A stretch of DNA of 64,000 nt from JAEUTH01 sp039931675 (GCA_039931675.1 JBDTRM010000023.1:27398-91397), one strand, 5' to 3'. Counted from the first letter of the stretch, positions 7,583 through 16,779 are shown. Translations and numbers: made by a program. The notes: generated by a model not told the origin, from the letters alone.

Positions 7583-7990
7583 TTGTCTCGTCCCATTCGA
7601 ATTTTAATTGCAAAGGTTGGTCTTGATGGTCACGACCGCGGAGCTAAGGTAATAGCATCGTTTTTACGTGATGCAGGTATGGAAGTAATTTATACCGGCC
7701 TTCGCCAAACGCCTGAAATGGTTGTAAACGCAGCCATCCAGGAAGATGTGGATGCTATTGGTGTGAGCATTCTTTCAGGAGCACACATGACAGTGTTTCC
7801 AAAAATCATGAACCTCCTCAAAGAAAAAAATATCAATGACATACTCATTACAGGTGGAGGAATTATTCCCGATGCTGATATGGAAAAACTTTACCGGATA
7901 GGTGTTGGAAAATTATTTCCTCCCGGAACTGATACCAAAGAAATTGTTTCTTACATAAAAGAATGGGTTGAGAGCAATAGGAAATTTTAA
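7583..7990 (+). CDS. Stand-alone cobalamin-binding domain, methylmalonyl-CoA mutase C-terminal type
   Basis: A 135-residue flavodoxin-like domain that begins SRPIRILIAKVGLDGHDRGA. DGHDRG is the Asp-x-His-x-x-Gly motif whose His ligates cobalt in base-off B12 enzymes. VSILSGAHM and ITGGGIIPD are the other nucleotide-loop motifs. It is the family of the small/C-terminal part of methylmalonyl-CoA mutase and of isobutyryl- or 2-hydroxyisobutyryl-CoA mutases. It must pair with a separate catalytic subunit, which is not in this window. The start is TTG 7583. An enoyl-CoA hydratase follows after 18 bases, pointing to acyl-CoA metabolism. Confidence 0.85.
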   Translation: MSRPIRILIAKVGLDGHDRGAKVIASFLRDAGMEVIYTGLRQTPEMVVNAAIQEDVDAIGVSILSGAHMTVFPKIMNLLKEKNINDILITGGGIIPDADMEKLYRIGVGKLFPPGTDTKEIVSYIKEWVESNRKF

Positions 7991-8008
7991 ATCAAATGTA
8001 AATTAATA

Positions 8009-8788
8009 ATGAATTATCAAAACATCATCACGAAAAACGAAAACGGCATTTTAACGATTACAATTAATCGCCCAGAAAAATTAAATGCATTAAACGCCCA
8101 AACCCTTTCAGAGTTAGGCAATGCAATTACTGATTTGCAAACAGATGCAAATGTAAGAGTAGTAATACTTACCGGTGCCGGTGAAAAAGCTTTTGTAGCC
8201 GGTGCTGATATTACTGAGTTTTCAGGATTGGATGTTAAGCAAGGCGCTCAGTTAGCACGGGCAGGGCAGGAAGTATTGAACATGTTTGAAAACAGCACCA
8301 AACCTGTTATTGCAGCAGTTAATGGTTTTGCTTTAGGAGGAGGATGCGAACTTGCAATGGCATGTCATATTCGAATTGCAAGTGAAAATGCAAAGTTCGG
8401 ACAACCGGAAGTAAAGTTAGGTTTAATACCGGGTTATGGCGGCACGCAACGGTTGGTAAGATATATTGGTAAAGCCAAAGCAATAGAACTTTTAATTACT
8501 GCCGATATGTTAAGCGCTGCTGATGCATTAACATGGGGATTAGTCAACCACGTAGTTCCTGCTGCTGACCTGATCAGTAAGTGCGTTGAGATAGCAGAAA
8601 AAATAAAACAACAGGCTCCGCTTGCAGTTGCTTCATGCCTGGTGTGTGCAAATGTTGCTAACGATGATACTAAAAATGGCTTCGATAAAGAGGTTGACGA
8701 ATTTGGAAAATGTTTTGCAACTGCCGATGTGAAAGAAGGCACCTCTGCATTTACTGAAAAACGAAAAGCAGTGTTTATAGGAAAATAA
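8009..8788 (+). CDS. Enoyl-CoA hydratase/isomerase (crotonase family)
   Basis: A 259-residue crotonase-fold protein. The first oxyanion-hole region is AFVAGADITEF, the second is AAVNGFALGGGCELAMACHI, and the two catalytic Glu positions are visible in GGGCELAMAC and FGQPEVKLGLIPGYGGTQRL. Full length for a monofunctional hydratase, no signal peptide. It probably adds water across trans-2-enoyl-CoA in fatty-acid or amino-acid breakdown; the exact substrate cannot be read. It lies 18 bases behind the B12-domain gene and 42 bases ahead of acylphosphatase, so the three may be co-transcribed. Confidence 0.9.
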   Translation: MNYQNIITKNENGILTITINRPEKLNALNAQTLSELGNAITDLQTDANVRVVILTGAGEKAFVAGADITEFSGLDVKQGAQLARAGQEVLNMFENSTKPVIAAVNGFALGGGCELAMACHIRIASENAKFGQPEVKLGLIPGYGGTQRLVRYIGKAKAIELLITADMLSAADALTWGLVNHVVPAADLISKCVEIAEKIKQQAPLAVASCLVCANVANDDTKNGFDKEVDEFGKCFATADVKEGTSAFTEKRKAVFIGK

Positions 8789-8830
8789 CCTGTTCCGCTT
8801 TCAGAATTTTTTTCAAAAATTTTTATTGCA

Positions 8831-9103
8831 ATGAAAAAACAAATTCAAATAAAAATAACCGGTAATGTTCAGGGAGTTTTCTTTCGGAATTATGCTTTGG
8901 AAAAAGCAGTTAAATCAGGTATAAAGGGATTTGTGAAAAACATGCCTGATGGTGAGGTTTATATCGAAGCTTATGGCGATGATGATGTGCTGAGTCTCTT
9001 TATTGACTGGTGTTACACTGGCTCACCAAAAGCACAAGTTGAAAATGTTGAGGTTAAAGAAATGAATGAGATTTCAAATTTTTCTCGTTTTGAAATCCGT
9101 TAG
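8831..9103 (+). CDS. acyP: Acylphosphatase
   Basis: A 90-residue protein with the complete acylphosphatase signature: GNVQGVFFRNYA carries the phosphate-binding loop and catalytic Arg19, and VKNMPDGEVYIEAYG carries catalytic Asn37. The Arg-Asn spacing of 18 is the family standard. The enzyme hydrolyses carboxyl-phosphate bonds such as in acetyl- or carbamoyl-phosphate in the cytosol. It follows the hydratase by 42 bases with no terminator in between. Confidence 0.92.
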   Translation: MKKQIQIKITGNVQGVFFRNYALEKAVKSGIKGFVKNMPDGEVYIEAYGDDDVLSLFIDWCYTGSPKAQVENVEVKEMNEISNFSRFEIR

Positions 9104-9173
9104 TTTAGTAGTAACACGAATCTATGCAGCAAACGGGACAAATCAGCACATTATATTAGCATTAAAAAACCTT

Positions 9174-9193
9174 ATCCCGATAGCTATCGGGAT
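9174..9193. repeat. Perfect 20-base palindrome
   Basis: ATCCCGATAGCTATCGGGAT is its own reverse complement. It lies 7 bases from the MITE-like element and 71 bases after acylphosphatase, and may act as a terminator hairpin or REP core. No T-tract follows on the plus strand. Confidence 0.7.
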
Positions 9194-9200
9194 TCTGAAA

Positions 9201-9370
9201 CCTTAGTAGAAAATTGCAACCCGTTAAGGCAACCTTATCACCTTATTTTCATAAGAATATAAAAAGAAGGTAATAAGGTTTTGCAATTTGTGTTATAGTT
9301 TTCTACTAAGGTTTAAATTACAATCTAAGGTTAAATCAGTTGTATAAATTTATCCCGTTTCAAGTATAAA
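9201..9370 (+). mobile_element. MITE-like non-coding element, copy 1
   Basis: The core 9201-9311 is bounded by CCTTAGTAGAAAA and its inverse TTTTCTACTAAGG. Inside, AACCTTATCACCTTATTTT pairs with AAAGAAGGTAATAAGGTT, giving a second nested inverted repeat. The bases after the core, ending ATAAATTTATCCCGTTTCAAGTATA, are present in inverted orientation beside a second copy at 51361-51519. No open frame and no transposase are present. The size, terminal inverted repeats and two copies fit a miniature inverted-repeat element, or a large REP element. Confidence 0.6.
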
Positions 9371-9453
9371 TCGTGCCACCACTTACGAACATTTGTTGTT
9401 TAAAAATCATTCACAAATTATTTTTCATGACGGATTCTATATAGTGCATTATT

Positions 9454-9461
9454 TACTTTTG
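9454..9461 (+). promoter_or_regulatory. -7 promoter element (TACTTTTG) and 5' hairpin
   Basis: TACTTTTG matches TAnnTTTG and lies 26 bases before the TonB receptor start. It overlaps the short inverted repeat GGAGT-ACAA-ACTCC at 9461-9474, which would sit at the 5' end of the mRNA. Confidence 0.55.
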
Positions 9462-9487
9462 GAGTACAAACTCCAAAACAAATAATT

Positions 9488-12283
9488 ATGCGCAAAATTT
9501 ATTTACTACTCGCCATTCTTTTAAGTTTAACTACCGTAACCTGGTCGCAGGTAAAAGTCACAGGTACAGTAAAAGATGCTAAGGGCAGCGGTTTGCCCGG
9601 TGTAACAGTTGTTGAAAAAGGTACCAGCAATGGTACTTCTACAAAAAACGATGGAACCTATAGCCTAACAGTGCCAGGCAATGATGCAATGTTAGTGTTC
9701 TCTTACATTGGTTATCAAAAACAAGAAATTAAAGCAAGTGATGCAGGTTCAGTAACATTAACGGAAGATGCAGTTAACATTTCTGATGTGGTAATTGTTG
9801 GCTCGCGCAGAGCAGGTCGCGTAAAAACAGAAACACCTGTACCTGTTGATGTTATAAGTGTAAGCCAGGTATCGGCAACCACAGGCAGGGGCAGTGTAAC
9901 TGCGCTTTTAAATTACTCGGCCCCATCATTAAACTTCAATAAGCAAAGTGGTTCTGATGGCGCTGACCATATTGACCTTGCAACATTACGTGGATTAGGA
10001 CCTGATCAGACTTTGGTTTTGATCAATGGAAAACGCAGGCATCAAACGGCATTCGTATCAGTGTTTGGAACACGCGGTCGCGGAAACTCAGGAACTGACA
10101 TGAGCGCAATTCCTGCATCAGCAATTGATCGTGTTGAAATTTTACGTGACGGAGCTTCAGCACAGTATGGTTCTGATGCCATAGCAGGCGTAATAAATCT
10201 TGTACTCAAAAGAGATGTGAAAGTATTTACAGGTGATTTAAGTTACGGTGGTTATTCAGACAAAGATTTTAATCCATCATTCGATAAAAGTTTCGGGCAG
10301 TATGAAACGGGAGATAAATTTGACGGACAAACAATTAATTTCAATGGCAATTATGGTGTGCCGCTTGGAAAGAAAGATGGATTCATAAATTTTTCTGTAA
10401 ACGTAATGAACCAGACTAAAACTTTTCGCCAGGTATTAGACACTTCAAATCTTTTTACTAATGATGATGCGTTACCCATCAATCCTTATCGCAGGGCGAA
10501 TGGCGATGGTTCGGTTACTGCGGGTGGAGGTTTTATAAATCTTGAATTACCTTGCGGAAGCGGGAATACCAAGGTTTACGCTTTTGGCGGATATAATTAC
10601 AGTTCAAGTGATGCATTTGCATTTACAAGGAACTGGTCAGCTCGTCCGGAGCGCTTTCCAACAGATCCTAATGGTAATTTAATTTTTGTTGATGGCATCA
10701 TGCATACAACACCTGAGAATGTTGACCAGGGAATTCCCGCAGATACTTTTTTTAATCCCCACATTCAAACGCATGTGAGCGATGGTTCGCTTGCAGTTGG
10801 AGTAAATGGAAGAACAATGTCAAACTGGAATTGGGACGTAAGCAATAATACAGGCCGTAATGATTTTCATTTTTATGGTGATAAAACTTTTAATGCATCG
10901 CTTGGTTCAGGAAAGACTCATTTTGATGACGGGGGATTTTCTTTTCTGCAAAATACAACCAACGTTAACTTCACTAAGGAAATTGGAAATATAGCACAAG
11001 GTTTCAACCTCGCTTTAGGTGCAGAATACAGAATGGAGAAGTATGAACTTTATGCAGGCGAAGAAGCATCGTATAAAAATTATGATACCAGTGGTGTGAA
11101 AGCAACAGGTGCGCAAGGCTTTCCCGGTTATCAGCCGGCAGATGAAGTTACTGACAATCGTTCAACAGTTGGTGTATATATAGATGCTGAATTAGACATT
11201 ACAAAAAAATGGTTGATAACCGGTGCTATACGCGCAGAAAATTACAGCGACTTTGGTTTTACTGTGAATGAAAAATTCAGCACACGTTATAAAGTGGCTG
11301 ATAACTTTAGCATCAGAGGATCAGTAAGCACAGGTTTCCGAGCACCATCCTTACAACAGATTAATTTCAGCTCCACATTTACAACTGTGCAGGGCGCTAC
11401 AGTGGCCGAAGTAAAGATTGCTCCTAATTATAGTGAAATTACAAAATCAGCCGGAATCCCTGAACTCACAGAAGAGAAATCAGTAAATGCAGGAATAGGA
11501 TTTACGTATAGCCCTGTTAAAAATTTCAACATAACCGTTGACGCCTATACGGTAATGGTTAAAGACAGGGTTGTACTCTCAGGACAGTTTGATGCAAGCG
11601 ATGCAACACTCGATACAAATTTTACTAATACATTAAATGCGCTGAGTGTTGCGTATGCACAATTTTTTGCAAATGCAGTAAATACTACCAACAACGGAGT
11701 TGACATTGTTCTGGAATATAAAAAGGTAACAGAGAATAATTCATTCCGTGCAACATTAGCAGGTAACATTCAAAAAATGACTATTGATTCAATAAATGTT
11801 CCTGAAAAATTAAATGACACTGAATTGCACCGCAAAACTTTTTTAAGCGATCGCGAGCAGGCATTTATACTTGCATCGGCACCCAAAAGTAAATTTTCGT
11901 TAAGCTTAGAATATGGAATTAAAAAATTAAGTGTTGGATTACGCTTTACTTATTTTGGAGATGTAACCTTGCTTGGCTATGGTGAAGACGCACTTGGTAT
12001 TGATCCGCAAGTGCCCACCGATTTAAACGACACCGTTTATGTACCTGATAAATATGATTACAGTGGCAAATTAGTAACCGATTTATTTATCACTTACAAA
12101 ATCACAAAAGGAATTACTTTATGCGTTGGCTCTGATAATATTTTTGGAATTCATCCCGATTTTGGGGCAGTAAAAAGTGCAAAAGGCTGGGCATACAATA
12201 ACGAACCTGCCGGACCATGGGATGCAGTTCAGATGGGCGGTAATGGGAGATACATTTATGCAAAGCTTGGTTTAAAGTTTTAA
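9488..12283 (+). CDS. TonB-dependent outer-membrane receptor
   Basis: A 931-residue receptor. A signal peptide (MRKIYLLLAILLSLTTVTWS) is followed by a carboxypeptidase-regulatory-like domain (about 24-100: VKVTGTVKDAKGSGLPGVTV). The plug domain follows (about 110-240) with LRGLGPDQTLVLINGKRRH and IDRVEILRDGASAQYGSDAI, then a beta-barrel ending in the aromatic C-terminus YIYAKLGLKF. This is the standard Bacteroidota domain order. It takes up a large substrate using TonB energy. No SusD partner follows, so a metal chelate, cofactor or peptide is as likely as a glycan. A terminator closes the unit. Confidence 0.92.
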   Translation: MRKIYLLLAILLSLTTVTWSQVKVTGTVKDAKGSGLPGVTVVEKGTSNGTSTKNDGTYSLTVPGNDAMLVFSYIGYQKQEIKASDAGSVTLTEDAVNISDVVIVGSRRAGRVKTETPVPVDVISVSQVSATTGRGSVTALLNYSAPSLNFNKQSGSDGADHIDLATLRGLGPDQTLVLINGKRRHQTAFVSVFGTRGRGNSGTDMSAIPASAIDRVEILRDGASAQYGSDAIAGVINLVLKRDVKVFTGDLSYGGYSDKDFNPSFDKSFGQYETGDKFDGQTINFNGNYGVPLGKKDGFINFSVNVMNQTKTFRQVLDTSNLFTNDDALPINPYRRANGDGSVTAGGGFINLELPCGSGNTKVYAFGGYNYSSSDAFAFTRNWSARPERFPTDPNGNLIFVDGIMHTTPENVDQGIPADTFFNPHIQTHVSDGSLAVGVNGRTMSNWNWDVSNNTGRNDFHFYGDKTFNASLGSGKTHFDDGGFSFLQNTTNVNFTKEIGNIAQGFNLALGAEYRMEKYELYAGEEASYKNYDTSGVKATGAQGFPGYQPADEVTDNRSTVGVYIDAELDITKKWLITGAIRAENYSDFGFTVNEKFSTRYKVADNFSIRGSVSTGFRAPSLQQINFSSTFTTVQGATVAEVKIAPNYSEITKSAGIPELTEEKSVNAGIGFTYSPVKNFNITVDAYTVMVKDRVVLSGQFDASDATLDTNFTNTLNALSVAYAQFFANAVNTTNNGVDIVLEYKKVTENNSFRATLAGNIQKMTIDSINVPEKLNDTELHRKTFLSDREQAFILASAPKSKFSLSLEYGIKKLSVGLRFTYFGDVTLLGYGEDALGIDPQVPTDLNDTVYVPDKYDYSGKLVTDLFITYKITKGITLCVGSDNIFGIHPDFGAVKSAKGWAYNNEPAGPWDAVQMGGNGRYIYAKLGLKF

Positions 12284-12307
12284 TGAATTTTAATCTTCAA
12301 ACTAAAG

Positions 12308-12342
12308 GAGGCTGTTCTCGACTTTTGAGACAGCCTCTTTTT
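12308..12342 (+). terminator. Rho-independent terminator of the TonB receptor
   Basis: GAGGCTGT ... ACAGCCTC stem with a further CTC/GAG pairing inside the loop, followed by TTTTT, 24 bases after the receptor stop. Confidence 0.85.
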
Positions 12343-12545
12343 GATGAATGCGCTGTTATAAATGTACATGTTAAGTACTTATCACATTTTGAAACAATTA
12401 TTAACAAATAAAAATAAGCTAAAACACAGTTTATTGGACCTGTTAGTTTAAAGTCAACTATTATCTGAGTCAGCGATTTTTTTTTTGGGAAATAAAATTT
12501 TAATTATCATATTGCAGTCACAAACAATTTAAACATTTAAACACT

Positions 12546-13178
12546 ATGAGAAGAACACCTAAATTTATTGCCTTGGCAATCACATCTGTGATGCTGGCAA
12601 TCCAGGCACATGCGCAATCTTTTGAAGAAGGCACTAACATTATTTCTGTCGGATATGGATTTCCGAATCTCGCTAAATCTTACTTTTCCGTGTGGGATGA
12701 TGCTAACCTTTATGATAGATCCTCTTTAGGAGGATTTGGCCCCCTGCACTTAAAGTTCGAACATGCTCTGAATGAAAAATTCGGAATCGGCCTAAGCCTG
12801 AACCTTGTGTCGGCAAATGGAAAATACAGTTATGAATCTTATAATAATAACGGAGTGCTAACTGATTACACAGATGAATTTTCAATGTCCGGATGGAGTG
12901 CACTGGCAAGATTAAACTGGCATTTCTTTAATTCCGATAAATTTGATCCATACTGGGGTTTTGGCATTGGATACAGATCGGCTAAATGGAAATATACTTA
13001 TGGCGATCCGGACTATTCCACTGAAAACATTACAGCAAAAACACTGATTCCTTTAGGATTTGAAATTACAATTGGTGCACGATATTACGTTGCAGAAAAT
13101 ATAGGTATTTATGCAGAAACAGGACTGGCCAAATCTATTATTCAATTTGGGGTTTCCTATAAATTTGGAACAAAATAA
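12546..13178 (+). CDS. Small outer-membrane beta-barrel protein
   Basis: A 210-residue secreted protein with signal peptide and AHAQ|S cleavage (about residue 24). Alternating aromatic/polar strands follow (IISVGYGFP, FGIGLSLNLV, YWGFGIGYRSA, FEITIGARYYVAENIGIYAE), ending in FGVSYKFGTK, a typical C-terminal strand of an 8- to 10-stranded porin-like barrel of the OmpW/outer-membrane-beta-barrel type. Function beyond membrane residence cannot be read. It is a single-gene unit; the 262 bases upstream hold the receptor's terminator and AT-rich sequence. Confidence 0.75.
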   Translation: MRRTPKFIALAITSVMLAIQAHAQSFEEGTNIISVGYGFPNLAKSYFSVWDDANLYDRSSLGGFGPLHLKFEHALNEKFGIGLSLNLVSANGKYSYESYNNNGVLTDYTDEFSMSGWSALARLNWHFFNSDKFDPYWGFGIGYRSAKWKYTYGDPDYSTENITAKTLIPLGFEITIGARYYVAENIGIYAETGLAKSIIQFGVSYKFGTK

Positions 13179-13180
13179 TA

Positions 13181-13200
13181 TTCTGACACCTTACTCCGGG
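13181..13200. repeat. REP-like fragment related to 3218-3240
   Basis: TTCTGACACCTTACTCCGGG is close to the reverse complement of CCGGAGTAAAATGTCTGACACC at about 3219-3240, with a three-base length difference. A remnant half-unit directly after the barrel gene. Confidence 0.45.
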
Positions 13201-13309
13201 GCATATAAATATCACTATCTACAATCATTTATGATATCAACCGGAGGAGAAAGTGAGCGATGCTGATTGATAGCACGCCAAAAATAAGGTTGATGCATAT
13301 AGAATAATA

Positions 13310-13336
13310 AAAAGTCCGCAACATTTGCGGGCTTTT
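13310..13336 (-). terminator. Rho-independent terminator
   Basis: AAAAGCCCGCAA-ATG-TTGCGGACTTTT on the minus strand followed by TATTATTC. It lies 50 bases past the stop of the NHL gene and would end the peptidase-NHL transcript. It is symmetric enough to work for the plus strand too. Confidence 0.75.
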
Positions 13337-13385
13337 CTGTTTTTTGGCCTTATGAGATGTTAGCTTATTAGAATTATTATCCTTT

Positions 13386-14417
13386 TTATGGTGATGTTTT
13401 TTTAAATTTTTGAATTCTGTTACCAAGAATATCGCCAACATAAATGCTCCCTTCATTATCAATTGCAACATCATGATACCTGCATACAGTACCATCATAT
13501 AAACCGCTTCTTCCAATTAACGTGGTATGCTGTTTTGTTGAATCAAAAATGATAATGTTTGAGCCTTTTGGAATTGCCATCATTGTAAGATAATCAATTG
13601 CAACTAAGTTGTTTTTGGACTTGTCAATTGCAAGCGAATACATTTTTCCAAAACTATCACTACTCCATTCATTCAGAAATTTTCCGTTAAAATCAAATTG
13701 CTGAATCCGGTTATTTTCTCTATCTGCTACATATACGTTTCCTTTTGCATCAACATCAATTCCATGAGGTAAATTAAACTCTCCAGGCTTATCACCTTTG
13801 CTTCCCCATTCAAATAAATATTTACCTGTTGATGAAAACTTTACAATCCTGTTGTTGCCATATCCATCGCTAACATAAAATGAACCATCAACGGCAACAG
13901 CAACATCGGTAGGAAGATTAAAATGTGTTGAATCATTGCCTGCAACTTTTGCCTCACCTAATTTCATCAGTAGTTTTCCATCATGATTGAATTTAAAAAC
14001 CTGCTGCAATGCCACATCGGTAACCCATATATTATTGTTCTTGTCAACAGTTAAGCCATGTGGCATAATAAAAAAATCAGCGCCCCAACTGTTTAATATT
14101 TTTCCGGAATTCCTATCTAACATCAAAACAGTTTTTGCAGAAATGGTGGAATCAGGCATTGGTTCACTCCATGCACGACCTGCCCTTATAAAAACAAAAA
14201 TATTTTGATTGGTATCAATGCCAATTCCTGTTGGATTGCCTAACACAAATCCATTTGGCAATTGCGGCCAGTTTTTAATCAGTTTATATTTACTGATACC
14301 GGTAACATCCTTATCAACAATTCGTTTGTCGAAGTTGCTACATCCAATAAGTCCATAAAAAGAAAATAAACATCCGATTGCAGGAAAAATAAAAACTATT
14401 ATTCTCCGTAGATTCAT
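13386..14417 (-). CDS. NHL-repeat beta-propeller lipoprotein
   Basis: 343 residues. The hydrophobic head ends in a lipobox, GLIGC, so Cys26 is probably lipidated and the protein anchored in the envelope. The rest is NHL-type blades: GIGIDTNQNIFVF, GLTVDKNNNIWVTD, DVAVAVDGSFYVSDGYGNNR, GIDVDAKGNVYVADRENNRI, and a last DVAIDNEGSIYVGD. Six blades fit one propeller, a protein- or ligand-binding platform. Its ATG overlaps the stop of the peptidase gene by one base (TGATG), so translation of the two is likely coupled. Function is inferred only as a partner or sensor for the peptidase. Confidence 0.85.
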   Translation of the reverse strand: MNLRRIIVFIFPAIGCLFSFYGLIGCSNFDKRIVDKDVTGISKYKLIKNWPQLPNGFVLGNPTGIGIDTNQNIFVFIRAGRAWSEPMPDSTISAKTVLMLDRNSGKILNSWGADFFIMPHGLTVDKNNNIWVTDVALQQVFKFNHDGKLLMKLGEAKVAGNDSTHFNLPTDVAVAVDGSFYVSDGYGNNRIVKFSSTGKYLFEWGSKGDKPGEFNLPHGIDVDAKGNVYVADRENNRIQQFDFNGKFLNEWSSDSFGKMYSLAIDKSKNNLVAIDYLTMMAIPKGSNIIIFDSTKQHTTLIGRSGLYDGTVCRYHDVAIDNEGSIYVGDILGNRIQKFKKTSP

Positions 14418-16609
14418 CAGTTAACCAATTTCATTTCTTTTATCAAATGACCTGCACCGCCTAATTTATCAATGATGAATAACACATAGCGTATATCAAC
14501 ATTAATGCAGCGTTTTAATTTAGGATCGTAATAAATATCACCACTCATGGCTTCCCAGTTACCATCGAATGCAAGTCCGATTAATTCACCTTTTGAATTT
14601 AAAATTCCGCTGCCGCTGTTACCGCCAGTAATATCATTGTTCGAAATAAAACCAACCTTCATAACTCCATTTTCAGCATAAGGGCCGTAATCTTTTTTCT
14701 TCCACAACTCCACTAATTTATCAGGCACTGCATAATCAGGATTTTCGGGATCCATTTTTTCCATAATACCATCCAACGTGGTGTAGTAATTATATGACAT
14801 CCCATCAGCAGGTATATAATCTTTAATCGAACCATAAGTTAAGCGCATAGTGCTGTTAGCATCGGGATAGAAATTTTTGTCAGGACTCATTTCGCGTAAA
14901 CCGGCTATCCATAGTCGTTGCAGCCTTGATAATTTAAGATCGGCAGCCGAAGCTTTTGGTGACCAGTTCGTTCTGTAATTGTTGATGATTGAAGATGCAA
15001 TAATATATGCATCGTCTTTTTTTAATTTTTTAAGTTTAGGATCATCTAAAAATGCCAGTACTTTTTCTTTGGATGAAAACATGGATTCTTCAAACAATTC
15101 ATCAGCCCATTTTTCATAGCTGCCTTTGTTTTCTTTCAATTCTTCATCTATGATTGATGATTGCTGTTCAGCAGGAACTTTATCATGATAGATTTTAATT
15201 AATGCAGCAAATAATTTCCTGTCAACATTTGCATCGTAATTTTTAAAATACTCATCAACTTCTTTTCTTAACTCATCTGTGGCCTGTTTAATTTCTTCGG
15301 GCTTTGCTTCCTTATTTTCTAACAATTTTGCAAGACCATCATAACCATAAGCATAAAACAGAATTTCAGATCCTTGCCCGATAGCTTCATTTAAGCAGGT
15401 TCGTGATAAAGCATATTTACGCGCTTCGGCATAAGCAGCAGCAATGTCATTTAACAATGTTCCATACTTTGCCTTGTGGCCTGCATCGGCATTAACCCAT
15501 TTTGTAAATTGATTTTCAAGATCAAGTTTGGTTTCTACAACATGATTGCGTTTCAACTGTTTGGTTTGGCCAATAAAATATTTCCAGTAGTTTGAAGAAA
15601 GATTATGTTTTTCCTGGTACTGAATTCTCACTTTGGCATCAGCTTCCATAGCTGCATTCATAATATCAAGTTTCTTTGTTCTGATATCAACGGTTGTTGG
15701 ATTGGTTAATTCAATAGTCATTTTAATTCCTTCGCTTGTTGCAAAGCGGTCAGTGCGACCGGGAAAACCTATAATCATAGAGAAATCATCTTGCTTAACT
15801 CCATTCATTGAAATTGGCAAATACGATTTAGGTTTATAGGCAACGTTATCCTTTGAATATTCAGCAGGGTTGTTGTCTTTATTTGCATAAATACGAAACA
15901 TGCTGAAATCTCCGGTATGACGTGGCCATATCCAGTTATCCGTATCACCGCCAAAATTACCGACTGCATAAGGTGGAGTCCCAACCAAACGTATGTCGCG
16001 ATAAATTTCGTAAACGAATAAATAAAACTCGCTGCCTTTGTAAAAGCCTTTAACGTCTGCCGTATAGGTTGTTCCCTCTGTTGCTTTTTTTGTTATTGCA
16101 GGAATTGCTTTTAGAATAGCTGAATTTCGTGCGGCTTCACTCATAGTATCACTAAGATTTTTCAAAATGTCCTGCGATACATCTTCCATGCGAATCAGAA
16201 AACGAACACCAAGCCCTTCATTCGGAAGTTCCTGTTCGCGGTTCATTGCCCAATAACCATTTTTAAGATAATCATGGTCAACAGAGCTGTGACTTTGTAC
16301 AGCATCCAATCCGCAGTGATGATTGGTAATCATCAAACCCTGATCAGAAATAACTTCGGCTGTGCAAAAACCACCGAAAGAGTTTCCGCTCACAGTGCCC
16401 ATCTGAACAATAGCATCTTTAACGCACGACTTATTAATATTATAAATGTCATCAGCAGAAAGTTTAAGACCTTTGCCTTGCATTTCGGCCTCGTTAATCT
16501 GTTTGAGTTTATTGAGCAGCCACATGCCTTCGTCAGCACGTGTTACAGAAGTGCTTATTAAAAAAGCAATAACAAACAGTGAAATAATTTTTCGTGAAAG
16601 AGTTTTCAT
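14417..16609 (-). CDS. S46-family dipeptidyl peptidase, DPP7-type
   Basis: A 730-residue secreted serine peptidase that removes dipeptides from peptide N-termini. A signal peptide (about 1-25) precedes the mature protein. The catalytic His lies in MITNHHCGLDAV (His97/98) and the nucleophile in TGGNSGSGILN (Ser665). Eighteen residues later, at 683 in FDGNWE, there is Gly. In characterised S46 enzymes Gly at this place marks DPP7 (hydrophobic P1), while Arg marks DPP11 (Asp/Glu P1), so I predict DPP7-like specificity. Length is normal. It is the first gene of a two-gene unit with the NHL lipoprotein (TGATG overlap). Confidence 0.93.
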   Translation of the reverse strand: MKTLSRKIISLFVIAFLISTSVTRADEGMWLLNKLKQINEAEMQGKGLKLSADDIYNINKSCVKDAIVQMGTVSGNSFGGFCTAEVISDQGLMITNHHCGLDAVQSHSSVDHDYLKNGYWAMNREQELPNEGLGVRFLIRMEDVSQDILKNLSDTMSEAARNSAILKAIPAITKKATEGTTYTADVKGFYKGSEFYLFVYEIYRDIRLVGTPPYAVGNFGGDTDNWIWPRHTGDFSMFRIYANKDNNPAEYSKDNVAYKPKSYLPISMNGVKQDDFSMIIGFPGRTDRFATSEGIKMTIELTNPTTVDIRTKKLDIMNAAMEADAKVRIQYQEKHNLSSNYWKYFIGQTKQLKRNHVVETKLDLENQFTKWVNADAGHKAKYGTLLNDIAAAYAEARKYALSRTCLNEAIGQGSEILFYAYGYDGLAKLLENKEAKPEEIKQATDELRKEVDEYFKNYDANVDRKLFAALIKIYHDKVPAEQQSSIIDEELKENKGSYEKWADELFEESMFSSKEKVLAFLDDPKLKKLKKDDAYIIASSIINNYRTNWSPKASAADLKLSRLQRLWIAGLREMSPDKNFYPDANSTMRLTYGSIKDYIPADGMSYNYYTTLDGIMEKMDPENPDYAVPDKLVELWKKKDYGPYAENGVMKVGFISNNDITGGNSGSGILNSKGELIGLAFDGNWEAMSGDIYYDPKLKRCINVDIRYVLFIIDKLGGAGHLIKEMKLVN

Positions 16610-16779
16610 GTTTTATTTTTTAAAAAAGGATTGCAAAGAAAACTTTTTTAGTGATTGTGATTGAGGACGATTGGTTAAGGGGGTGTTAATTACAAGCCTG
16701 TTAGCTCGTTCATGTCAGCTGCTATTACTAATAATAAAAATATTAAGGCTGCGTTAAGAAGTAACAAATTCCACACTGA

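Noticed and set aside
9201..9370. Full insertion sequence
   Set aside because: Terminal inverted repeats exist but there is no transposase frame inside or beside either copy.
9104..9487. Possible riboswitch ahead of the TonB receptor
   Set aside because: The structure is explained by a perfect palindrome and a two-copy MITE-like repeat that also occurs at 51.4 kb beside unrelated genes; no cobalamin or TPP core motif is visible.
13229..13516. Minus-strand open frame of 95 codons with two hydrophobic stretches
   Set aside because: Its first part overlaps the 3' end of the NHL gene in another frame and it runs through the terminator hairpin at 13310-13336.
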